From Leptodontidium sp. MPI-SDFR-AT-0119 (taxonomy: Eukaryota; Ascomycota; Leotiomycetes; Helotiales; Leptodontidiaceae), in assembly GCA_020726505.1 (NCBI GenBank), contig JAHLEZ010000001.1:558001-622000 (forward strand): DNA of 64,000 nt, in the 5' to 3' direction. A program made the translations under genes and the position numbers. Below are positions 10,098 to 20,237 of the stretch, piece by piece. The notes below the pieces were generated by a model, which made no database searches, was not told where the DNA came from, and saw only the letters and a program-made list of their open reading frames with translations. Within the stretch, counting starts at the first letter, position 1; each line of letters starts with the position of its first letter.

Positions 10098-11742
10098 ATG
10101 TCTGAGATATTCTTGAGCTCTGTCCTTCTGCTCGTTCTCGGACGTAATCCACAGCACCGAAATCGACATCTAGATTCACCTCCAGGAGTGACGGCGCTAC
10201 TTGAGCAGATGTCCACCTCGGTGGGAACTTCTTCGCCACCACCGGGCGTGGTACCCAACCTGGAAAAACAGGTGGACGTTTCGAGGACGATATATCTAGT
10301 AACTAATGGTCTAGCGATTGGTCTCGTTACAATTTTCACTCTTGGACGCTTCTATGTCCGAATTTGGATCACTAAGGCGGTGTATATTGAAGACTGTGAG
10401 TAAATTCTAACATCGCTAAACCTTTTAACGTGAAGTTGATTATCTTTCAGGGTTTTGTATAGCATCATGGGTAGCTTCCTTTTCTGGTACCCCGGATGTG
10501 TATCACGGATGCCGACAATGAATAGGTTCTCACAATTCTTTTCTGTACCGGTGGATTTTTAAGTATGCATACCACAACATCCTGTTATTCTTCACGACTA
10601 ACCAATTCAGGTCCACTGAGCGAAGGGCGACTTCACACTTCAGAGCTCAGTCCCGCTGACTTGATGCGAGGCCAAAAGGTAAAAGGCGTTCCTCCTGCTG
10701 GGAATCACTGCTCACCTCCACAAAGGTTGAATACGCAACGTCTCTCCTCTACGGTCCTGGCGTATGGTGTATCAAAGTAACGCTTCTACTGATTCTCGTA
10801 CGAGTATTCACACCATTTCGAAAAGTTATCTCTGCCGTATGGGCATTCATATCTGTGATGCTGGTCTACTATATTATAGTCACCGCATTGAAAGTATGCA
10901 TTTGCACTCCTATCAGATCGCGATGGGATCCCCAAATTCCCGGCAGGTGTCTCGACGAGTTCATCTTGTATTTCATCGATAGCTGTCTCAGTATCGTCAC
11001 TGATCTAATCATCTTGTTACTTCCTATCCCACTGTGAGTTCCAACGATCGCCTTTTATCTCTCCTGCCCATACCACTCTCCGCAGATCAGCCTACTACCA
11101 TACGTTTTACAATAAGATATAACTGACTTATATCTCTCATTTCTCTAGCGTCTTGTCGCTCAGAGTTTCAACTCGAAAAAGGATCCGCACAATTGCTCTC
11201 CTTGGCGCTGGTGGCCTAGCAACCGCAACAACTATCATACGCTTGATAATGGTCATTCAATTGAATAACACATCAAGCAAACCAGGAGACCGAGGCTTGC
11301 AAATCAAACTGATCTATCTCCGGATCCTCGTGTACATTTTGCCCTCTCCCTCCTACCCTGTCCCAGCATCCAAGCTAACATTCGTCATTTCAATCCCAGC
11401 ACCTACGAACTAGTCATTGGTATAATCTGCGCCTGCCTCCCAGCCTTCAACATCTTCTTCACCAGTGGAAGCGCGCAACGCTCCCGCTCCCGCTCACGAA
11501 CACGCTACGCCAACAAATCACTGAAACTGAATAACCTGAGCGCACCCAGGCGATCGAAGGGGACGACTATAGCGGGTAGTACAGTGCGCGAGAGCTATAT
11601 CGAGATAAGCACACCGGAGGATATTGGGGCTCTGATTGCGCCGCCGGAAGAAGCGATCGAGAGTGGCAGTTGGCCGTTGAGGTCAAGTGCGAGTGCGAAT
11701 GTGAGGATGGAGAGTTATTTTGAGCCGAGGGATGGTGTGTAG
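10098..11742 (+). pseudogene. SAT4/rhodopsin-domain membrane protein gene, frame disturbed between TM2 and TM3
   Basis: The 5' exon (10098-10395; alternative ATG near 10209) carries the family's first helix and basic FYVRIW loop, then an intron (10396-10450) leads to EDWFCIASWVASF. Intact downstream exons 10726-11033, 11149-11331 and 11400-11742 code for TM3 to TM7 (VEYATSLLYGPGVW, the FIDSCLSIVTDLII helix, ELVIGIICACLPAFNIFF) and a Ser/Arg-rich cytoplasmic tail. These plasma-membrane proteins include PTH11-like receptors. Between 10451 and 10725 the reading frame ends in a stop (about 10517). Pieces that resemble the missing loop, including a YG-x-H-like part near 10525, lie in another frame. 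No ordinary intron set restores it, so a frameshifted relic is likely; an intron model I missed is the alternative. Confidence 0.5.
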
Positions 11743-12863
11743 GTAGTGGATAAATGAGTACAGAGGCTGCGAGCAGTGGGCCACAATCATCTCAATCGTG
11801 ATCTGCGACGAGACTGCGGGAGGCAATGTCTAATAGTTGGAATGGATCTGGACCATGGCTAGCGGAGACGTGAGCGCGGCCTATAGCGGTCTAAGTTCGA
11901 AGGAATTTCTTCCGCTGTTTACGAGTATATGATAATTTCGAAATATGGCCTCGCATCACGGCGGAGTCTGGAATAGGAGATGAAAATGTTCTGTGACAGA
12001 AAGGAGCAGCTAGGCTTTTTTTCTGGTGAAACCGTGAAGGGCGGGCGGGGCGACTGCTTATTATTTTCAAAGTTGGCCCTATTTCCACTGATTCAGGGTT
12101 ACGAAATTATAGTCCATGTACCACTCCGTTTCCCTTCTCTATTGGTTTACCTTCAATCTCCCGGCCTTGCTTTTCTTTTATTGTTATATACCAGCCCCCG
12201 CTCTCATTATTTTCTATGCTCAAGTTTCACAAGCTACGCAATGAGTGGTTGAGGCAAATTCCGTTTTACCTCTACTTAATCGATCTGATGACCCGAGACT
12301 AACACCGCAAACACTTCGAAAGTACGCACTTGATATTATTGTGACTCTTTTGGCGGCACACAAGCTGGGCTCGTCAAAACATTGTCTTCAAAGTTCGGCA
12401 GGTAGAATTACTGGCATTGATGAATTGAAGTAGCTACATCAGTTTATTGGTGCACAGTTTTGCAGAACTAATTGCGGGAAGCAACCTAATTCTGCGTCAT
12501 TGCTCCTTCCATTCGTAGCTATTCCTAATACTATGCGACGAGAGCACCTACGTAATCGATCAATTCGACAGGAGGCGCTCATATCTATCTAATTTTTTGA
12601 GTCTGGCCTGTCCGCTACATCTGTCTAGGTCACTGCGTGTATTCGCTTGGGTTGGCTGTGACTCAATTTTACCTAGCTCTATTGGATTTTGGACTGGCAT
12701 TTGAGAATTATAAACCACCAAATTTCTTTCTCGAGTCGAAAATCAACTCTTTGTAGTATAATCACGAATTTATTTAAACGCCCGACACCGCCGACTTCAT
12801 TCTTCAACCGTCTTCGCTCTCAAAATTCGCTCGTTAACCACTCTTTATATCTTCCCAATCGCA
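11743..12863. other. Intergenic region, no gene seen
   Basis: About 1.1 kb, partly AT-rich, between the SAT4-type gene and the cyclotransferase-like gene. The last 150 nt before 12864 are the likely promoter and leader. Short open frames (11980-12252, 12245-12433) look random. Confidence 0.5.
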
Positions 12864-13763
12864 ATGGACTTGTTCGACGAATTGGAAAACTTAGCCGCAA
12901 AAGCCGCCTACGAAGAGCCCGAGGAAGATTCTAGTACACACGACTCCAGCCACGGAACGATCAAGATGTGGCAAGACCGCTTTGGCTACACATACGGCGA
13001 GGCTGCTGCTTTAATTGGCATTACGAAATCAGCCACCAAGGCATCGGCACAACAACCAATGCTCTCACCTGCTCAAGCACGCACCATTTATCTCCTGAAG
13101 CTTGACGGTCCCCTCTCTACTCTGGCAAAGGTCCAGGCAGCCGCAAACCTCCCAGCAATCCCAGAGTCCCACGTCGGAAGCAGCGACGACGGAAACTCCG
13201 ATTTCTGCAAGGTTGACGGCCGCGTAAAGATAGCAATTGAGAGCTGGCTGTCCGCTCAGAACAAGGACTTCAGACCCCTCTTCGTCCCCTTTGGATGGGC
13301 ATACAAAGAGCTATCCTCATCATCGCTCTACCCTACCCTCGGCATTGACACAACACTCCCGCAATTCCGGCCACAGGATTCGCATCTCCTCGATTATGCG
13401 CCTTCCTTTGGTCAATCACAAGATCAGTTTCCCGTTTGGTACTTCTTTTACGGTACACTTGCGAGTGCTCCCAAGCTCTGCAGCCTTCTCTCTCTGCCCG
13501 AAGATGAAGTTCCGGTGTTGCACAAGGCCAGTGTAACTGGAGGGAAAATGGAGACATGGGGCAATGGCAAGTATAATGCGCTCGTCGACGCGCCAGAGAG
13601 CAGTCGTATTAATGGATGGGCATATCAGGTTACGTCGGAGGAACACGAGGATGCACTAAGAAAGTACGAAACTGCGGCGTATGAGGTTGTAAAGTGTAAA
13701 ATTGAGATGGACGGCAATACGGTCCAGGGCTGCACATTTAGATTTGCGGGTGAATTTGATTGA
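12864..13763 (+). CDS. Gamma-glutamylcyclotransferase-like (AIG2/GGACT) protein, 299 aa
   Basis: Single exon, ATG 12864 to TGA. The C-terminal third is a GGCT-like domain. It contains the hallmark YFFYGTL loop (residues 193-199), the GKMETWGNGKYNALVDAP region and a GWAYQVTSEEHEDALRKYE segment with the acidic residues expected near the active site. Family members cleave gamma-glutamyl amines or related isopeptides to 5-oxoproline, or have unknown cyclotransferase activity. The 180-residue N-terminal extension (KMWQDRFGYTYGEAAALIG, then PFGWAYKEL) is not recognised and is long compared with stand-alone GGACT enzymes. It is probably cytosolic, since no signal or TM is seen. The exact substrate cannot be told from sequence. 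Confidence 0.82.
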   Translation: MDLFDELENLAAKAAYEEPEEDSSTHDSSHGTIKMWQDRFGYTYGEAAALIGITKSATKASAQQPMLSPAQARTIYLLKLDGPLSTLAKVQAAANLPAIPESHVGSSDDGNSDFCKVDGRVKIAIESWLSAQNKDFRPLFVPFGWAYKELSSSSLYPTLGIDTTLPQFRPQDSHLLDYAPSFGQSQDQFPVWYFFYGTLASAPKLCSLLSLPEDEVPVLHKASVTGGKMETWGNGKYNALVDAPESSRINGWAYQVTSEEHEDALRKYETAAYEVVKCKIEMDGNTVQGCTFRFAGEFD

Positions 13764-14428
13764 GGCGGCAAAAGATCTATGGGACGAATTTGTTACACTT
13801 ATATACCTGCTCAAATGCCAAAGCAAGCACTAGATGCGACCTTGAAATCGGTTGACTCTGCTAGTGCATTCCCCCCCCCCCCAGCCCGATATCGAATGGG
13901 GCTCAAATAAAATAATGAACACAATTGATGGCTCTGGGAGAAAATGCATACGCCACGTGGTTGTTGTTCTGGATGATGGTGATAGTCGTGGGTGTTTTCT
14001 GTTGAAGTGAAACAGAAGATGAAGCCAAAGATGAAGGAAGTGCGTTTTCTTAGCGAGAGGCTAACAACCCCATTGGTAAGAGTCGTACTTGCATCCTGTC
14101 AATTAAGATCCTCAAACCTGCTCTTAGGTCTATCAGTTGCATAGTGAACCATCATCAGATAGCAAAGAACTACCACGAAGCTTCATCAGCATTCGACTCG
14201 GAATCTGTGTAAATCTTCCATGTTCATCTCGTCACGTGGAATCTGCGTGACCAGCCTACTCGTTTAGGCAACTACAACCTCAGTCGCGCTCTCTCCTCTC
14301 CCAGCCCATTTCTTCCTCTTTCACATAGCATCTCTCCTCCGGGCAAACAAATATCTTTTCAGCCCAAAATCCCAGCAGAGACTCAAATTCGCCGTAACGA
14401 CTCTCCTACCCCGCACATCATATCCGCG
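13764..14428. other. Intergenic region with a C-homopolymer
   Basis: It contains the 3' region of the cyclotransferase-like gene, an uninterrupted C run near 13870-13882, and a CT-rich leader (about 14280-14420) just before the PARG gene. No gene seen. Confidence 0.55.
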
Positions 14429-15445
14429 ATGATGAACAAATCAGACCGAGCCAAGTTGGCCAAAAAGACTATCAATGACTTCATTCCTCGCCTCTTGAAG
14501 TCCCATGCGCGTGCTAGAGCCGGGGTCGAGCGTAGTGAGCTCATTCATTTCTCGCCAGCTGGTGTCAACAAGAGATCCTCACCATCTCCGAGCAATTCAG
14601 CGGAGGTTGAGAGGGATCTATCGGAGTCGCGTCCACTAGCATCACAGGACGAGAACAAACGAACATCCGGTCCTCTCTCTAAGCCTCAGGGCTCACAAAT
14701 CCAAAGTTCTTCGAAAAGACGCAAGATTGAGACTCCTCCTCAGATCGATCCATTCGTATCGATCCCCGAACCCTCTTTCACCGCACCAGACGTTACTCCT
14801 CCCAGAATCCGCATCATTAAGTCCGATACGTTCGATGCTGCCAAAGCAACTATCGACGCTTACCCCAAGTCATCTGTCGCAGTCCTCAACATGGCATCTG
14901 CCTTACAACCAGGAGGTGGTGTCTTGAGAGGTGCTCTCGCGCAGGAAGAGGCTCTTTGCACCCGGAGCACACTCTATCCTTCCCTTAACACAGATTTCTA
15001 CCGTATGCCACTCCTCTCTGCCGTCTACACACCCGATGTTCTCGTTTTCCGTGGCTCCGACCTGGTCGATCTGCCGCAATCCAAATGGTTCTACACGGCT
15101 GTCATTTCGTGCGCGGCTTTGAGACAACCGGAGGTTGAGAAGGGAGAGAATGGAAAGATGGTCTATTCTGAAGAGAAAGATAGAGAGGTCATGATTGAAA
15201 AAATCAGGTTGATATTCCAGATCGCAAAGGAGAAGGGCGTCACTCATCTGATTCTCGGCGCTTTGGGCTGTGGTGCATACCGCAATCCACCGGAAGAGGT
15301 TGCAACGCTGTTCCGAAAGGTGATTCTGGGTGGACGGAGAAAGAAGGGTATTACTGGCATTGAGGAGGTCACATTTGCGATCTTTGATGAGGGAGAGAAC
15401 TTGAGATCGTTCAAGAAGGTGTTTGGAGATGTCATGGTTGATTGA
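14429..15445 (+). CDS. Bacterial-type poly(ADP-ribose) glycohydrolase (macrodomain), 338 aa
   Basis: Single exon from ATG 14429 (a second ATG follows directly). After a disordered, basic, Ser-rich N-terminus (residues 1-120, with a SSKRRK nuclear-localisation-like cluster) comes the microbial PARG domain (TIGR02452/DUF2263). It contains VLNMASALQPGGG, then the PARG signature GGG-x7-QEE (G162-G164, Q172-E174, the last Glu catalytic), and a C-terminal macrodomain core HLILGALGCGAYRNPP. The enzyme hydrolyses ribose-ribose bonds of poly(ADP-ribose) and thus reverses PARP signalling after DNA damage; a nuclear location is inferred from the basic cluster. The length matches fungal homologues. The catalytic residues are all present. 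Confidence 0.93.
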   Translation: MMNKSDRAKLAKKTINDFIPRLLKSHARARAGVERSELIHFSPAGVNKRSSPSPSNSAEVERDLSESRPLASQDENKRTSGPLSKPQGSQIQSSSKRRKIETPPQIDPFVSIPEPSFTAPDVTPPRIRIIKSDTFDAAKATIDAYPKSSVAVLNMASALQPGGGVLRGALAQEEALCTRSTLYPSLNTDFYRMPLLSAVYTPDVLVFRGSDLVDLPQSKWFYTAVISCAALRQPEVEKGENGKMVYSEEKDREVMIEKIRLIFQIAKEKGVTHLILGALGCGAYRNPPEEVATLFRKVILGGRRKKGITGIEEVTFAIFDEGENLRSFKKVFGDVMVD

Positions 15446-16431
15446 TTGTGATGAGGAAAGAGGTTGATGGGATCCTCGGGTTAGACGTTGGACTTTTCAG
15501 CGAATGGGTGAATACTTCTACGAAGTAAGGTAGAGGTATATCCTCGAGAGTAAAAGCGTTAGCGTTGATTTTTTTTTCCCCGTGCAGAAGTTTCGGAGCA
15601 CAGGTCTTGAATACATTGTTTCTCGTCCCTGCTACTTGAGTTTGCTTCCTCGTTTTGACTCTATAAGAAGGGAATTCATTGCAGCTCGCTTGGATTTCTC
15701 TTCTTTAATGCCCAGTTACACGAATGCTCTGACTATCTATGTAAGGTAGTTTCGCTTCGCCTGAGAGTTTATAAACACTGCCACAACAGAGAATCCCGCA
15801 TCTGAATGCATCAACCAGTGGCATTTACCTCTACCTATGTCTTCTAAAATTGTTGACTCGCAGTTGAGAACATGACTAGATAATTGTAAAATAAAATAGA
15901 AAGATTTTTTCTTCGGCGAGGTATTTAGCTGTTCCTACCAACGCGAGCAGTGGACATGTGCACTTGTAAAAGGTTCCTTCCCCTTGTTTTGTTCAAACTG
16001 GAGCGAGCTGATCGGATCAACGTCGTGCGACCATGCTAGTAATAAAATAAGCTAACAACAATAGTACACCCTCTTAAATCTGCAATTCTCAATCATTGGT
16101 CTGCACGTAAAATAAACACCAATACTCTATTGACCGCAATCTTCAACCCCCCTCAAACCCGGAATTCAAACATCACATAATGCGGAGTTCGCTCGGTCCC
16201 GAAATCTAATCTTATCAGATGGAACAATTCAGGCATCTTGGTGGGTCTCGACCATCTTCAAGATCTGATTTGCCAAACGGTCATCCACGTCCATATAGAC
16301 CTCCGATAAGCGCAAGACGCGTCGTCAGCTTCCTCTTTTCACGATGAGATAGGTATCTAAACTCGAGGACCTCGTCGTCCGCGACATTTGTTCCTGGTCC
16401 TCCATTCTCAACACATCACGCTGGGTTGAAT
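15446..16431. other. Intergenic region, no gene seen
   Basis: Nearly 1 kb between the PARG and secreted-protein genes, with homopolymer runs (T run near 15570) and AT-rich stretches around 15880-16060. The 200 nt before 16432 are the likely promoter and leader of the secreted protein. Confidence 0.5.
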
Positions 16432-18000
16432 ATGTATCTTCCCTCTCTCCTGGCAGTCTCAAGCCTGTTTTTGGCGGCATCGGCGACTTCATCTCAGATC
16501 CCGCTATCTGAGACTGGTGTACTTGATAATGGCCCTCATGTAGACCAGGCTAGAGCGAATGCTCCTCACATCTTCAACGCCTTGCATTCTTCGATGCGAC
16601 AATGGGGTTCATCGCTCAATCACAACGGCATGTCGTTTTTCACAGCTAGTGTTCCGAATAATACTCTTCTGTACCATGGAACGCATAGTAAGGATCCGGT
16701 TGCCGGGATGGAGTGGTTGGCTTTCGAGATCGAACATGCGGAGGTGTTTGCGAGGATGCGGGGTCCTGGTGGCCCGGGAAGAGGACCTCCTGGTGGTGGT
16801 CCTGGAGGGGGACCCGGCGAAAGACCACCTGGCGGACCGAATGGTCCTCCTCCAAGACAGGGAACATCAAAAGACTATTTACAGAAGACCAATGATGAAC
16901 CTATATCGTATGGCTATCTTCAAATATATCGCACATCTCGACCCCTCACCAAGCTACTTTATCTCGATGGGATGAGTGCAGGGAAAACCTCCATGGGAAC
17001 GCTCGACACGCAAGACTATGTCATGTGCAAAGATTCCGATACGAGTACCACCAATCCCGGCGGGGATTATGGAAGAGCGCAATGTATGTGTAAGCTAGGT
17101 GCCGAGTACGGTATCGAAGGCATCGTCAGAATGGAGGCAGGCTTCGAGCTCATTCTATGCAACTTCGCGGCTAGCTTAGAATTCATCACTGCCAACCAGA
17201 GACCGAAGTACGATGCACCAGAGGGGGTTATGGACTCTTCACAGTTTGAATATATTCGTGGAGTGGCGGCCAGATACCAGGGAATCACATTTGGGAGAGT
17301 CAAGGTGGATTATTCGAGTATGGTGTCTGCGTATTTCTACCCACTCAATCTCACAAATCCGGATGCGACGAAATCTGAATTACCAAGGCTTCCAGTCTCA
17401 GATAAAGAAGGGCTTTCACGTCTTCGGGCCGATGCTTTGGATATCTTCTCGGGTGGTAGTCGGACCGACACTGTGGACTGGCAAGGAGTTGTTGACATGG
17501 TCGTCACTCGATATTCAGACCGTCTCCAATACCTCGCTTCGTCAAACTTGACAGACAGAGCTGCATTATCCGAGATAAACTTCTTGCTCAGCGCCTTTAT
17601 AGATTACACAGATCTCAGTATTCCAAATGCTATCGAGACCTGCTCACGAATTTACCTTCCCCCGATGGTTTCTCCAACACGATCAGATGGTCTCATCTAC
17701 GAGGCTGTTTTTGCTGTTACTCGCAAGATCTGTAGCACGTTGTTCGAAGTACGGGATGTTCTTCTTGGAGCAGGGAATGAAGTGGACAGCACAGTTACGA
17801 TGCCTAATCCGGCAATCCAGGAGTTGATTGAGTACCTGAATTGGAGTACATGGCTTGAGTGTGGGAGGTGCGCTTATGATGAGGTTTGCTATGTTGCTAT
17901 TTGGCCGTGGGGTAGTGTAGAGGATCACGAAAAGCCGGGGTGTGTGAAGAGTGATGACCTTTCTGGTCGGAGGGGATACTGGGGAGGTTGGGGTCATTGA
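16432..18000 (+). CDS. Secreted conserved fungal protein, possible ADP-ribosyltransferase-like core, 522 aa
   Basis: Single exon. The ATG at 16432 gives a clean signal peptide (MYLPSLLAVSSLFLAASATS, cleavage about residue 20). Near residue 80 is LLYHGTHS, followed by GMEWLAFEIEHAEVFAR. After a Gly/Pro-rich insert (about residues 110-146) comes YGYLQIYRTSRPLTKLLYLDGMSAGKT and GTLDTQD. The pattern of a YHG(T/R) strand, a second strand with a FEIEHAEVFA element and a third strand recalls ADP-ribosyltransferase-type folds, but I cannot prove this. The remainder has paired Cys residues (for example QCMCKLG, CGRCAYDEVCY) expected of an extracellular protein, and N-glycosylation sequons. The family is widespread in ascomycetes as hypothetical secreted proteins. 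No GPI signal is obvious. Its 3' end nearly meets the convergent APH-like locus, 23 nt apart. Confidence 0.7.
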   Translation: MYLPSLLAVSSLFLAASATSSQIPLSETGVLDNGPHVDQARANAPHIFNALHSSMRQWGSSLNHNGMSFFTASVPNNTLLYHGTHSKDPVAGMEWLAFEIEHAEVFARMRGPGGPGRGPPGGGPGGGPGERPPGGPNGPPPRQGTSKDYLQKTNDEPISYGYLQIYRTSRPLTKLLYLDGMSAGKTSMGTLDTQDYVMCKDSDTSTTNPGGDYGRAQCMCKLGAEYGIEGIVRMEAGFELILCNFAASLEFITANQRPKYDAPEGVMDSSQFEYIRGVAARYQGITFGRVKVDYSSMVSAYFYPLNLTNPDATKSELPRLPVSDKEGLSRLRADALDIFSGGSRTDTVDWQGVVDMVVTRYSDRLQYLASSNLTDRAALSEINFLLSAFIDYTDLSIPNAIETCSRIYLPPMVSPTRSDGLIYEAVFAVTRKICSTLFEVRDVLLGAGNEVDSTVTMPNPAIQELIEYLNWSTWLECGRCAYDEVCYVAIWPWGSVEDHEKPGCVKSDDLSGRRGYWGGWGH

Positions 18001-18023
18001 TGTGGTGTCTTGGGCAATGTCTT

Positions 18024-19453
18024 CTAGGAAGGTTCTTCGTTGCCATCATCAAATAAATTCGACGAATCTCGGCTTGTGAAACGAGCAGTACACTCCTCTT
18101 TGTATGCCTTCAACTGCTCCATCTTCTTTTGTGTAAATGACTCCATCTCTGCACGCGCCTTGTCGTCAAGCAACTCAACACCAGTGCCGTCGTCATGCAG
18201 TGCGGCCCAATAAACGGCGTCCACCTCAAAACTCTTCCTTGCTGCGTAATTGAACCAGAAACGCCCAGTCCTCCACGACTCACGCATCCGCGTAGAAAGA
18301 GGTGGCCCACTAGGCTGCTTCCTCAATGCTGATTCCTCTTACACTCGTTCTAACGCTCGCAAGAACTGCTCCATTCTGGGCTCATAGCAGGCCAAGAATT
18401 CTCCCATGGCACAGCGATCAAGCCACATTTCCGGCCCAGATGATAGTAACCACCAAGGCGGGTCATACGCAAACTGGGCCGGCATGGTGTTTGTAAACTC
18501 AAAATCAAGCACGGCTGTAATACGGAGGGTTTCCGGGTCTACAAGCATGTTCGAAGGTCGCATACCGTCGCAAAAGGGTATAAATGGACCAGCGTCATCA
18601 ACACAGTACTTTGAGATAAGCTGCGCGAACTGATGACGAGCAATAAATCGCTCTTGAGCGATTTTCGAGTCATCGGCGAGGTTGCGTTGAGTCCAGAGGT
18701 GGGTCAGGTGCTCTTTTGCGACTGACCTGAGATAGTTGCTTGCACTATCAAAAGGCGTGGTAGGAAATTGATCGTCAGGGTAGCCTGCGACAGTCGCTAA
18801 CTCATTCATGTTGTATGTTAAGGGTCTTCCGGTCACAGACCATGTATTTGAAGCGTATTCCTTGGAGATAGCTCCGATGCGGCTGAATGTAAGTTGAGAA
18901 AGTTGAAGCATGTAATCGGCGATTTGGTAGTAGATCTTATCTAATATTGTATTGTCGATATTTGGATTTAGAACCACGCCCTCTTGCTCGCTTTCAGTCG
19001 GTTGCTTTAGGACAGTCGACAGAAGCGTTCCGTCAATATAATCCATGATAATAAATGGTCCAAATTGTTGTGGGCTGTCCACAGTTAAACCCCAGCTGTG
19101 CACACGAGGGAGAGGAACAGTGGTATTTTCACTAAGGTATTCCATAATCTGGACCTCGTTCGCGACCTTTTCGTCCCTAAGAGCTGTAGCCGTATGTCCC
19201 GGTTTTGGGAATCGAATAATAGCATCCGGTCCTTCATCGCCGAAGGTAATACGGAAGCTGAAGTTGAAGGAACCCTTAAGAAAGCCAACATACTTCCCAG
19301 CGCCACCTCCTTCACGGCGACCAGCTACAAAGTTGCTAATTCGGTTTTTGAGTCGAAAATCCTATCTAGCCAAGCCCTGCATTCATCATCGCTGTTGGTC
19401 TCGGCTATCTCGTCGAAATATGTCTGGAGCGAGGATGTCTTCTGTTGAGGCAT
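18024..19453 (-). pseudogene. Broken aminoglycoside-phosphotransferase-like (APH) kinase gene
   Basis: The start ATG 19453 (MPQQKTSSLQTYFDEI) matches this family's N-terminal region. At about 19330-19350 the frame must shift by one base: a five-A run (sense strand) lies exactly where the good reading changes frame, and one more A would make it continuous. Downstream follow the APH hallmarks GSFNFSFRITF, AIIRFPKPGHTA, FIIMDYIDGTLL, the catalytic-loop equivalent CDGMRPSNMLV (the usual HGD is CDG here) and AVLDFEFT. An in-frame TAA (18339-18341) then interrupts before RMRESWRTGRFWFNYAARKS, a conserved C-terminal block, and the frame continues to 18024. One frameshift plus one nonsense codon point to a pseudogene; assembly error could explain the homopolymer change but hardly both. 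Related fungal proteins are putative small-molecule kinases. Confidence 0.72.
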
Positions 19454-20237
19454 GTTGAGAAATTGGGATGCGAGTTGGACAAGGTGGACGAAAACATAGC
19501 AGACTGGTTGGGGACAGAGAGGAGCTAGAAAGGGGAAACAGAGGCGGTAAAAGCGAAATGAAGCGGCGCGGATTAACCTAGAAGCCGCACTGGCTGAAAC
19601 CCGCAGTACTTGTTGAAGCACTTACTTGTATGGCGAACAAAATTACAAAGGAAGAAAAGGTTCAGTGCTATTTTGCTTCATTCCACTGCCCCGCACACCA
19701 TCCATTCTCTGCATCCCTTCCAACGCCCAAGTGGAATAATTGCACTTCTTAACAATAAAACAATCAGCATAGGTATAGTGAGTGATATCGATGACCCATC
19801 AACAGAGAGGCCCCTCGTCCCCACAGAATCCATTCGCCCTCGTCTCTCAGCCTTATCCAACAAGCGAGTCCCCCTTCAGGGGGCGCATCAAGCTAAGCCC
19901 TGTAAAATCAAAGAGGCCCCTTGCCAAGCCATTACCGGTTCGTGATTGAGAGATTTGATTGGCCAAACTCGCAGTTTAGCTCCCGCGAGGCTTTGGAGCT
20001 CGGTGTGTGACTCTGGCCCGGTATTTAGAGCACTGAATGCCCCAGGCTTGACGACCCCCAAAACCCCCCCTCAGAACTGAAATTCTACCCCTCACGATTC
20101 ATCCTTCACAACCCCAGTAATTCCCAAATTCCCAAATCGTCAACATTGGTTTGGTGCTCTCCCCAGGCTCACAAGAGAACTATTTCTCAGGGAATGCAAA
20201 CTCTCAAACGAATAAAGCCCACCCCGGAGGATCTGCC
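19454..20237. other. Divergent intergenic region
   Basis: It contains the promoter side of the broken APH-like gene and the leader of the first zinc-finger gene. Open frames continue upstream of 20238 in the zinc-finger frame to a TTG at 20151, so a 5' exon ending near 20165 (acceptor CCCAG) is possible but not shown. Confidence 0.45.

Noticed and set aside
18339..18341. Programmed stop-codon readthrough in the APH-like gene
   Set aside because: Known fungal readthrough (peroxisomal isoforms) favours TGA CTA; here it is TAA GAG, and a frameshift upstream already breaks the gene.
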